From Eudorina sp. 2006-703-Eu-15 (lineage: Eukaryota; Chlorophyta; Chlorophyceae; Chlamydomonadales; Volvocaceae), in contig BDSI01000093.1 of the NCBI GenBank assembly GCA_003117195.1, forward strand, positions 304,001 through 368,000: a stretch of 64,000 nt of DNA. Direction: 5' to 3'. A program made the position numbers and the translations under genes. The notes under the pieces are model-generated. The model searched no databases and was not told the DNA's origin. It was given only the letters and a program-made list of their open reading frames with translations. Below, piece after piece: positions 34,633-45,300 of the stretch (position 1 is its first letter; every line of letters starts with the position of its first letter).

Positions 34633-35129
34633 CTTACTGCCTCTAATTGCTTGCGAATAAAATTATTTACGACCTCGCAAATCTCTAAAACAATGGCCGG
34701 GGGTACCTCGCAAATGGATAGAGTTTGTAAGTAAATACGTTGACAGCCTCGCAAAAATAACTCGCAAAAACAATTAATCCGTGCAAGCGCACCGACAATA
34801 TGCTAGGTGCTTTGGTTTAGGATTCCCTACAATCGATGCTCTTGGGTGCGCAGGGTCGATGGTCGACGCTTCGAGCTTGTGCCTGCCTGTGACAGGTCCG
34901 GTGTTGCACCACCTTCGGTACTGCGCTCCATGCGTTCGCCTCTGTTCCACCTAGATCGGCACATCACCTCGCAAAGTTTGTTTTAAGGCCGGGGTGCCTC
35001 GCAAAGCTTTACAGTTCCTAGAAGAATTCCGAAACACGCCTCGCAAATAGTTACAGTTTCTAAATTCAAAACATAATTATTTTCGGTCCTCGCAAATAAT
35101 TACGCTCGCAAATAATTAGAGGCAGTACG
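34633..35129. mobile_element. TIR element of family 3, copy 2 (497 bp)
   Basis: Starts CTTACTGCCTCTAATTGCTT GCGA and ends TCGCAAATAATTAGAGGCAG TACG. The ends are inverted copies of each other, flanked on both sides by GTAC (34629-34632 and 35130-35133), a likely 4-bp target-site duplication. The interior has many CCTCGCAAA repeats. It aligns with 32421-32964. Inserted in a TAA/CAA-rich low-complexity tract. Confidence 0.8.
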
Positions 35130-36655
35130 GTACTAACAACCATAATACTAACACGTATAATAATAACAATAATAATGATACTAAATGATGATATCAATAA
35201 TAATGTTATTAATAATGTTACTAATACTACAGATACTAATCGTTTAAGCTACTGATACTTTGACCCTTATTATAATAAAATTATTTTTATGATAAAATAA
35301 CAACAATAATAACCAAGGCACTGTGGGGTACACAATAATGCAATAATTGACTATCCGCGAGGTGCTGACCTGTGAGGCTTGTTCAGTGAGTAGCACGTAC
35401 ATGGCACGCTATTTTCATTAGGTTAGTTGGCCATTTTCGAACACGCCAGCCCTGGCCAACTGCTGAGAACGTACCAGCTCTAGGAAAGGAATACGCACGT
35501 CCTTGCATGTTACATTTATTACTCATTTATTGATTGCCTTACTAGCCGACCTGTTTAGCATATAAAAACCACCGATTAACGAAACATGCATTATAAGTGC
35601 CAAGCAAGCAAGCGTACGTCAGGCTATCTGTTCGTCTGCGTGGTTAGCTATCTACAGCAAACATATTCGTTCCACATATTCCACAGTCACGCGCCAGGAT
35701 TTTCATGCGTTAGTTTCGTACATACGTTCAGATAGAGCGCGTGAGCACGCCTACATGTACACGGAGTGCGTGGTGTCCGTCGGGATGATGATCCATGACC
35801 ACTACGCAAGCATGTACGACGTATGACGTACTAGACGTACGGTCGGTAGCAGGCCGCCATTCCGCCGCGTCCAAGTTCGTTCGACTCGCAGTGTTGTGAA
35901 ACCTGGCTGCTGCCTATCTATCTATCCATATCATTCGGTAGCAAAAGAGCATGGCATAATAATACAACAAAGACAAGCATGCTTATGCATGCGGCGGCCT
36001 TGCTTGCATGTTGCGTTATCTGTAGACGGTTGCAACATGCTGCCATCGGCGGTGCTCATCACGCGCATCGATAAATCGATGCGTGGGGGCCCAAATTACC
36101 CAAATGAGTGCACATGCATGTAGACCTACCGCGATATATAAGTGCGTGTGCGAACAATAAAATGTGGTAGAAGAAAAGCGGTACGTGCATCGATATCACG
36201 GCTCATTTCGTTCTCCGTAGCTACGTATCCTCTCCTTCCGACTCATTCCTAACTACCAATATTATTATTCTGTTCCTGTAGACACTCCCCAGATAGCATA
36301 AATCGATGTGCCTGAACCCCGGCATCTATCCATCTATCGAAATATGTGTCGCGTACGTACGTGCAGGCTCCGTCCGTCCGGGCAGGCTCTATGTACTCTA
36401 TGTATCCATCCGCAACGAACCTCTCCAATCGTCCGTCCATTCGTTGCCCGGCATATCACACGACCAGTGAGCGGAGAAACAAGGCGTGACGTACGTGAGG
36501 ATGTGGGAGGCGGCGGCAGTAGCGGCAACGACGACCGATTAGACCGATCGAGCGATGATGATCAGCAGCATAGCAGGTCATCCTCCATCCATCCGATTTC
36601 GTTCTCGCGAGCTAGGTAGCCAGCTAGATAGATGGATAGCTAGCTACGTAGCTCT
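35130..36655. other. Non-coding 3' flank of the lectin/thaumatin gene
   Basis: AT-rich (AATAATAATA-type) sequence up to about 35300, then mixed sequence with short palindromes. I see no exon, RNA gene or mobile-element end. Confidence 0.4.
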
Positions 36656-39600
36656 CTAGAAGCAGAAGTTCAGCTGGTATCCGCCGGTTGCGGTGGTGGT
36701 CGGGCACGTGAACGTCGCCGCCCGGTCGTCGTACGCGTACGAATACGCGAACGGGCACTGCGCGCTGAAGAGCAGCGAGTAGGCGGTGGGCGGGCAGCAC
36801 TGCGGTCCGCAGCTGAAGGCGCCCGAGCAGCAGTACTGCGGCGAGCCGAAGCGCGTGCAGGCCGAGGCGCAGGCCACCACGGCGTTGGCCGGGCCGGCGC
36901 GGACTTGAAGCTCGGGGGGGCAAACCGCGAGCACGTTGCCCGGGCAGCCCGCGGCGGTGCAGGTGCGGCCGGTGCCGAACACCAGCGCCCCCGCGGCGGT
37001 TATCGGTTGGAGGCCGATAGGGAGGTTGAAGCCGTCCACCAGGCTGATGTCGTAGTAGTCCAGGCCGCCGAAGCCGTTGAAGGTGACCTCGGCCAGGGTG
37101 AAGGGGCCGGGCAGGCAGGTGGATCCGACGCAGCCGACCTGGCCGTACAACCGGCCCGCCCAGTTGCCGGGGAGCTGCAGCGTGACGCAGGCGCCGGGCG
37201 CCAGCGGGAACAGCGTCGGGGTGGGGAACGGTGCGAGGCCGGCGTTGGAGAGGGCGGTGAGCGAGACGGTCTGGTTGCAGCGGTTCTGAGCGAAGAGGAC
37301 GCGGCCGCCGGCGGCTGGCGGGGTGAAGCCGCTGCAGGTGTTGGGCCCCGGGTCGGTGGCCGTGTTGCCTGCGTGTAGAAAAGCGGACGCACGACACACG
37401 GACGGATGTACGGATATTTATTATAATGCTGCATGTGCGGAGGGGCCATGCAGCAGCATGCGGGCCGCATCCATGCGGGTGGGTGGTGGGTGGGTGGGTG
37501 GGTGGGTGGGTGGGTGGGTGGGTGGGTGGGTGGGTGGGTGGGTGGGTGGGTGGGTGGTGGGTGGGTGGGTGGGTGGGTGGGTGGTGGGTGGGTGGGTGGT
37601 GGGTGGGTGGGTGGGTGGGTGGGTGGGTGGGTGGGTGGGTGGTGGGTGGGTGGGTGGGTGGGTGGTGGGTGGGTGGGTGGGTGGGTGGGTGGGTGGGTGG
37701 GTGGGTGGTGGGTGGGTGGGTGGGTGGGTGGGTGGGTGGGTGGGTGGGTGGGTGGGTGGGTGAGCGCGTGGGTGGGTGAGCGCGTGGGTGGGTGAGCGCG
37801 TGGGTGGGTGAGCGCGTGGGTGGGTGAGCGCGTGGGTGGGTGAGCGCGTGGGTGGGTGAGCGCGTGGGTGGGTGGGTGGGTGGGTGGGTGGGTGGGTGGG
37901 CGCGTGGGTGGGCGCGTGGGTGGGCGCGTGGGTGGGCGCGTGGGTGGGCGCGTGGGTGGGTGGGTGGGTGGCATTAGTCACGTTCATGTGAACGATATAG
38001 CTATTTAAACTACACCATGGTTGGTGTTGTATGGCTGCTGGGGCCCTATTGGTTGGTGCTGTCTGCTGCTTGATGGCAGGCTCGCTCCCTTCCTCCTGCT
38101 ATAGGGCCTGCTGTGATGCGTGTGTATGTGTTGTCATTTGTGTGTTGTCATTCATGCATCATTGGTCACCTCCGCCGATCTACCGCCGTATCTAGCTAGC
38201 TCGCTCGCTCGCTCACCATTGCCGTTCTTCGTGTAGAAGCAGATGCCAGTGACCGCCGTGACGGGGCTCGCGGTGGTCTTGGTGCAGGCCCAGGCCGTGC
38301 TGCCGACGAAGTAGGTGTTGAAGGCCTTACACGCCGCGTCCCCATTGCAGCGGCCGGCGACCACATCAGCGGTGGCGGTCGGCTGGCAGTTGATGTCGTC
38401 GCCAAAGTGGTCGACGCCAGGTGTGACGGTGTACCCCGTGATGTTGGGGCAAGGGGTGACTGCGCGTGTGTGTGTGTATGTGTGTGTGTTGGGGAGGGAG
38501 GGCAAGTGAAATCGACGGGCGGCAGAAGAAGAGGCTTTGCTTCGTTGCTTGCTGGCGAGGGTGTCGCCACAGTCGATCAAGTCGGGCAGGTGGATGGGCC
38601 CGGCGGTGGATCGACCGCCGGGTCGGGGGAACTGCGTGAGCGAAGGTCCACCGACCTTTTCCAAAATAGTGAGGTCGGTGTTCATTCACACGCAGTCGAT
38701 CAAGCATCATGGCTATCACGGCATACCTCACGATCGCTCTCTCGATCGACACAATACATACAGATCGAGATAGAAACGGAACACCTGCACGCCTTCGGAT
38801 TCAAGGCATTCCCTTGCTTGTGTGTGCATGCACCCTACCCCGTATGTACAGTGACGAATAATAGGGCACGACGAACTAACCGGGAGGAACGACGATCTTG
38901 GTGTAGAAGCAGATCCCCGGGCTGGGGGTGACGGGGGACACCACACTCTTGGTGCAGGCCCAGGCGGTGCTGCCGACAAGGTAGGTGTTGAAGGCCTTAC
39001 ACGCCGCGTCCCCATTGCAGCGGCCGGCGACCACATCAGCGGTGGCGGTCGGCTGGCAGTTGATGTCGTCGCCAAAGTGGTCGACGTTCGGGGTCAGGGC
39101 GTAGCCGGGGACCTCGGGACAGGTGGTGTTGGCCGGAGCTGTATGTGCGGGTAGGTAGATGTGCACAGCGGGTTTCTTATTTGTGACCGGCAACGAACAA
39201 ACGGTAGATTATGGTATTGGATAGGTTAATAATGAGTGCGCGGCGGCGTGACGACTGCCGTGGGGGGCATCATTTTGACAACTCGTTTATTTGATGCACG
39301 AACGTGGTTATATATGATGCTAACCATGATAACTGGGAATCTGATGAAGACCACGTACGCATATACGTAGGACACCTCAATGAATTATTATAATTATTAC
39401 GCATGACCAGCAGGTACGTAGACCAGGTATGATGCTAGGTCGTCCTTCTAAGAGTGCCGTACGTGTCGTGCGTGCGTGAGTTGCGAAACCAGATAGCTAG
39501 ATAGGCAGGAAGATAGCTAGGTACATCTATAAATAAATCTGTTAGCACCACGTACGCACGGCAACGAACGAACCGACGGACGGACCTAGCTTCTGGCGGC

Positions 39601-40276
39601 ACACGAAGCGGACCGGCTGGTCGCAGCCCTGCTTCACGACGGCACCGCCCGCGGTCATCAGGTAGCACAGCGCCAGCGCCGGGTTTCCGTCCAGCCAGCA
39701 CGTGTAGCTGCGGGTGGCGCACAAGGTGCGGACCGCATCTGCAAGCAAGCAAACAGGCCATCCAGTACATACATAATAATACCCTTAATAATTCTGATTC
39801 GTTGAACTCGGTGTCGTGCCAGCCCAAGCAACATATATATACATATATACACCGCTGCAAGTACACCCACCGACAGCCTGCGGGTCGCTCTGCGGCGCCA
39901 TCTCCAGTCCGTAGCTGTCGCAGATGCGCTTGCAGGTGGAGTAGTCGTTGAAGCACCCGGAGGAGCTGTACACGTCGAAGAGCGTGTAGACGCGGCCGCC
40001 CTGGGCGGGGTTGGCGTACGTGATCGTACGGTAGTTGTACTTGAAGGGGTCCGCACAGGCCGTGGCGGTGGCGAGCAGGCTGCTGCCGGTCAGCAGGACG
40101 GCGAGGAGGGGAAGCAGCAGCGCGGCAGACCCCGCCGAGGACCCCGAGCGCATCCCCGCGGCGGCGGCGGCGGCGGTGTTGCTGCGATCATGATTGCCTC
40201 CGCGGCGGCGCAGGTGCGAGAAAGAGGCTGCTGCTGCTGGCGTAGCTGCTGAGGCGTCGGTCATGTCGAAAGACAT
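36656..40276 (-). CDS. C-type lectin-like / PAN / PAN / thaumatin mosaic protein, 5 exons
   Basis: Exons: 39871-40276, 39586-39738, 38881-39138, 38217-38459, 36656-37368; all GT/AG, every intron in phase 1, one frame, 590 aa. The N-terminus has an Ala-rich lead and a hydrophobic segment (ALLLPLLAVLLTG, about 51-66). A start at Met42 (40153) would give a classical signal peptide; from Met1 it could be a signal anchor. About 75-185: C-type-lectin-like domain (YTLFDVYSSSGCF, YGLEMAPQSD, CWLDGNPAL, CDQPVRFVCRQK); no EPN/QPD sugar motif. About 190-272 and 275-353: two PAN domains (DHFGDDINCQ, CKAFNTY, WACTK, GICFYTK). About 357-590: thaumatin-like domain with Cys-rich pattern and the acidic-cleft residues (GRLYGQVGC, FTLAEVTFNG, DYYDISLVDGFNLP, CPFAYSYAYDD). 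Thaumatin folds often bind beta-glucans or act in defence. I infer an extracellular carbohydrate- or protein-recognition protein. Confidence 0.92.
37477..37972 (+). repeat. (GGTG)n array with GCGCGTGGGTGG variants
   Basis: Almost 500 bp of GGTG tetramers, interrupted at irregular intervals by an extra GGT, changing at about 37760 to a GAGCGCGTGGGTGGGT unit and then GGGCGCGTGGGT. It fills intron 4 of the lectin/thaumatin gene. The transcribed strand is C-rich and the other G-rich, so quadruplex formation is possible. The PTHPPTHPP open frames through it are artefacts. Confidence 0.95.
38311..38415 (-). repeat. 105-bp segment identical to 38981-39085 (PAN exons)
   Basis: The two PAN exons of the lectin/thaumatin gene are identical over 105 bp, third codon positions included, and differ at only three positions in the next 30 bp. 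Flanking intron sequences are unrelated. Confidence 0.9.
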
Positions 40277-42388
40277 TGCCGCTGCTGTATATGTATGCCT
40301 GCCTGTGTGCGAGCCTGCTGCTGCCTGTTTGTGGGTGCGTGTAGCAGCTAGCACGTTGAAAACAAGTGCGTTACTTGCAAGCAATCGTCGATATATATTT
40401 TAATTGGAGCCGAATTGGGCCAAGCAAATGGCTGGAGGGATTGACTGTTTGCTGATGTCTGAATTCCTCTGAACAAGTCACTGTATATATAGTATGTAAA
40501 TGAGCAGCAAAATCCATACATCCGAACCAAGGTCATTTCCCGGCAGAGGTCGAGGCAAGCAACGTCGGTTATTGGAGAAGCACACAGGCAGACAGCACTA
40601 CGAACGGAACGTAGGATTGACGCAGGTAGTTCCGCATAGAGTCACCGACAGACAGGACCGCACTGATGGGACGGATAGGACTGCGTATGTACTGCGTACG
40701 TACGCGTGGATTCTATCCAGCAGTCGAGGCAGCAGCATTACATGCATGAATACATTTCAATAGTAGTTGATGGATCATTCAAAGCTTATTTATTATCATG
40801 CGTCATCCAACATATATACATACCTACCGTCCGCCGCCGTTAGCGAGATGCCGTAACTGATCGACGCTGAAAGGGCAGCAGGTGATAAAGGATCCTTTCT
40901 TTGCGTTCCGGAAAGCATGCAGATATGTTAAGCATTTAAAATTGAAAACAAGCGAGCGAACGAAGCAGCTGGTAAACTTATTACTTCGCTGCTCCGTCCA
41001 GACATACATGCATACACGAGGATACACGCAGCAGGGCGGCAGGTTAGGCAGGTAGGTTATTAGTTGTGTCCATACGTTGATTGCTTGCTTGGTAGGTGAT
41101 TATTGCTTGATTGGTAGGTAGGTGATTGCTTGCTTGCTTGCTTGGATGGTAGGTGCATCATGCATCACCACGCACGCATACGTTCTTGCTAGCTTACTGA
41201 TGTGATTGGGCTTATGTACATTCATCAATTATTCCGCGTATTATTGAGTACTTATGCTGAACTTCGTTCGATTTTAAATGGTCGGCCAGCTCCGCCTATC
41301 TGCCTCCTTGATTGGAGGCGTAGGTGATATGGCGCGCGGTCACGACGGTAACTCAAGTCACGCTGTACATGCGGTCTGTGGGCAGCGTACCATATATGAT
41401 GCCTACACGCACATGCATGTACTAGTAACGAACTAAACGAGCTAATAACATGCTTTCGTCGGAAAGTGGGCACAAATTGGTTCGCCGTGTTAGTTGCAGT
41501 TAGTTGTCATATATAATTCCATCCACACCGCGTATCGTACCGACTCTTACGTATCGCATCGTACATACAGCAGCGTTCCTGTACATGCAGCTACTTCCAT
41601 GCACATCCGCACACGCATGGTAAGTTTCAGGGGCCCGGGCGGTTCGGACGTACGGCGTGGTTCGTTCCTCGCTATCTAGCTGATACAGTACGCACAGTAC
41701 GCACAGTACAATATACGGTTCTGGCATGACTGTTATGGCACGACATATACGTCCCTGGAGTTCCAGGTTCGGCCCCGACCGAGAGCGGGCCAAAGACCCT
41801 CGATAGTAAGAGGGCAAGGGTGCCCCCATGTCGATGGACGGTGAAGGACCCGATTAACCTGCGAGCTGACCAGGAGCGGAGTTGACGCCTTAGTTGATTC
41901 GGCAGATTCCGCTGGATGCCGGTGGTGGGTGCTGAACCCGGGAAGAGCACTGATTTCGGAGAAGTCGGCATGGGAGACCGGATGAGGGTGCCCCGAAATA
42001 CCGGGGAAGGTAGGGACTGCCAGGTTAGTGGCCACGGGTGAAGCTGAACCCCCCTATCCCACACAATCGAGTACGCACGCAGTACTCCTTCCAGCCACGG
42101 CATCCTGGCTGGGATTCCATTCGATCCCCTCCCCTCCCATTCGATCGATCCCCTCCCACGAACACCCGGCCCCGGCGCTCCTAGATGTATATAGCTTGCG
42201 GACCACGCACGTACGGCGCCTTCTGAACCCGCCGACGTTCCTTAGTTGCATGCGGCCCCGTACAGGTGTATGTAGCGTGCGCTACTTGATGATCTACACT
42301 ACTGCTGGATGGGGCCAGTCCTTCCGTCACGCTGGGGGCTAGGCTATACGTACTACTCCGCTGCTGACGAGGCGTGAGGCGGTGGCTG
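40277..42388. other. Intergenic region between the lectin/thaumatin gene and TBCE
   Basis: The left part is the promoter side of the lectin/thaumatin gene, rich in CTTGCTTGC and TACGTACG. A GC-rich block at about 41730-42060 (GGTTCGGCCCCGACC, GTGCTGAACCCGGG) looks like an interspersed element, but I cannot define its ends. No coding exon is supported. Confidence 0.35.
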
Positions 42389-45300
42389 CTACTGCTGAGG
42401 CGGCGGCGGCGGCGGAGGCTGCCCCTGCTGCAGGCCCATGCTGCGAGCGAACTCGGCCTGCATGCGGGCGGGGCGCGGGTTTAGGGTTGGGGAGCGAGCG
42501 AGGGGCGGGGTGACAAGTAAGGTTGGGGCGCGCGCACGAAAACGGACTGGGAAGTGGGGGGGGCGCCGGGGCAGCAGCAGCAGCAGCAGCACGGCGAGGG
42601 ATGGACGGACGGACGGGCTATCTACCTGGCAGGTATATCTGCTGTACTTGCTCCATCCGCAAGAGACCCATGGGACCGTGGACCTGCCATGGGCGGGCCT
42701 GCCATTAACCCGCCAGTGACCCGCCCATGGCCTGCCGGCGGGAACGTGCCATTCCGCCCATGCATCCGTCACCAGGGGGGCCCCCTCGCTCTATCCGTAC
42801 ATGCATGCATGCATCTACCCCTTACCAAGCGCGCGGTGAATGAATCCGGCAGTCATCACTTCCCGCACCCCGCCTACCCTCCTGGATGGATGAAGCGAAC
42901 GAACACACGTGGCAGCTACGCCAGCGCTGGCGCTGGCGCCTGCACGCGCTCCAGCCGCCCAGCCAGCGCCGTTTCCGCCCATCTATCCCCGCTATATATA
43001 CACAGAGACCGACCACAACCGCACCTGCCGCTGCCCCCCTCCCTGCCCCGGCCCCGGCCCCGGCCTCTCAACTGTCCCTTATCCGTCCGCCCCTCTATCC
43101 GCGTGTGCCCCTCGGCATGCCCCGGGCCCCGCATGCACGCACCTGCATCCGCTCCGCCGCCCTCAGCTGCTCCCCCAGCCGCTGCTCGTGTGCCGCCGCC
43201 GCCGCCGCCCGCGCGTCCGCATCCGCCCGCCGCAGCTCCTCGGGGTCCGCCTCGTCGATCAGCACCTCGCTGCCGTCCTGGGGGGCGTGAGTGCGTGGGG
43301 CGTGATGAGGATGGGCGAATGGGCGAATGGGATGGGGGTTCGGATCGGGTGGGAGTTGGGGGCGGGAGATCGGGCGGGAGATTCGGTCAGAGGGAGTCTG
43401 ACGAGCGAGCGTGTTCCAGCAGGGTGCATGAAGGGGGTTTCGGTTTGGGTGGGTTCAGGCCTTCTAGGGGTGTGGACATGCAATACGAGGTAGGGTGAGC
43501 GGGGCCGTAGAGGATCGGCGGGGCGAGGGTGTCAAATGACTAAGGAAAGCCGATCCCAGAAATAAACCCGCGTGTGTGTGTGTGTGTGTGTGTGTATGCG
43601 CACCCGGTCGCGTGGGGGCCTCAAGAAACGGGTTGGGGGTGGCGCCAGGGAGGCGCGGCGCGGCCGCACACGGCGGTCCAGGAGGCGGCGGCACGAGCGC
43701 ACGCCTGTTGCGACACGAGGCTGAAAAGCGGACTTGATGCTGAGGGGCTCGAATTCTTGTTGCACCTGCTGCCTGCACGTCCCCCGACCGTGTTGCTGCC
43801 TACCCGACCACCGCACCGCATCCCTCGTCGCATCCATCGCGTGCCACGAATATATCCCTCGTCGCATCGCATCTTACATACAGCCGCATGCTCTCGTACA
43901 TACACTACTGATGTTGTCCGTCGTACCGATGTTGTACACACCTGCACGCCGAAGAATCCCAGGGGTCGGTCCGCCAGGTCCTCCGCGCCGATGTTCTCGG
44001 GCAGGGGGTCGCCGGGGGCGCGCAGGAAGAGCGCCATCTGGTCCGACTTGACCTGGAGCCGGAGCGGACCCACCATCGGGAAGACAGACCCACCATCAGG
44101 GGGGACATCAAATGGCTCAGGAGAACGAAACCATAAGAACAAACAATAACAGAAGACAGGGCGGGAAGTATAGAAGTAGGTAAATAACAACAGAGGAGCG
44201 CAAGGGGGAGGGCAGTAAATCATTTCTAGGGTGGGTTTAAAAAGGAACAGCCTAGGGTTGGTGATGTCACTATAAGGGATTGCTGTACGACAGAGCTTTA
44301 GGGACCCCCCCACACACACGCGCGTATCCTCTCACCTTGAACAGTCGCTCGCAAAGCAGCCGCAGAGCCGAAATGGTCGTACTTCTGGGCAGCTTCTTGA
44401 CCTGTACGTACGAGCGTGTACGGCAACAGACAAGCGACCACCCGGCGAGGGAAGGGGCGCGAGGGGTGGCGGTTGAGGAGGAGCGTGCTCTCACTGACCA
44501 TCGTCCAGGCCGACAACGACCAGGCGCGGCGGGACCCGCCTCCCCCCACCCCCACCCCCCACGCACACACACCCGCTTCCCTTATTTCGCCTCGCATGCT
44601 GTCCCTCGTCAACGTCGCTGCTCCTTGCCTCACTACGTCATGCACCCGTACGTGCACATACAGGTAATATCCTTGTTCCGTCCGTCCGTCCGTCCGTCCG
44701 TCCGTCCGTCCGTCCGTCCGTCGTTCCATGAGTTCCCCACGTCCCTAACCTCTGCCCCACCCCGCCCCGCCCAGCCCCGCCCTGCCCCCCCATCCCGGCC
44801 CCACCTGGGTGCCCATCTTGGCGGTCGCCCCCGCCGCCACACACGTCAGCTTCAGCTCCACAGTACGGGAGGCCAGACTGCCGCCGCCGTCGCCTCCCCG
44901 AGCCGCGGTGGCGCTGGGCGGGAGGGCAGGGTGGGGTGGGGCAGCAGAGGTTAGGGACGTGGGACGTGGGGGCATGGGGGCGTGGGCGGTGTGGGGCTAA
45001 ATTGAAAAAAGAAATAAACCCACGGGGGGTGGGGGCGTGGGGGAGTGGGTGGGGTTGGGGACACAGCTCTATCTAGGGTTTGTTGACTTTAGACCTCGGC
45101 TGACATCTGACCCCTGGGCACTCACAGTACGGCGCCGTGCAGCTCCATAAGCTTGCGCAGGCGGGGGTTGGCGGCTCGTACGGCGGCCTTCCGCGCCTCG
45201 TCGCCGCCGGCGGCCTCCATCTTAAACAAGCACACACGCACACCGGGGGGTAGGTAGGTAGGTAGGTAGGTAGGTAGGTAGGTAGGTAGGTAGGTAGGTA

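Noticed and set aside
36905..37378. 157-aa plus-strand frame opposite the thaumatin exon
   Set aside because: Antisense shadow; the minus-strand frame carries the thaumatin cysteines and cleft residues.
37000..37987. Pro/Thr/His-rich (PTHPPTHPP) proteins
   Set aside because: Translation of the GGTG tetranucleotide array in intron 4 of the mosaic gene.
41730..42060. Possible structured RNA or SINE in the TBCE 3' flank
   Set aside because: GC-rich and distinct from its surroundings, but I could not define ends, a pol III promoter or a second copy.
42554..43498. 314-aa plus-strand frame opposite TBCE exons 11-12
   Set aside because: Shadow of GC-rich TBCE exon and intron sequence; the minus-strand exons have splice sites and homology.
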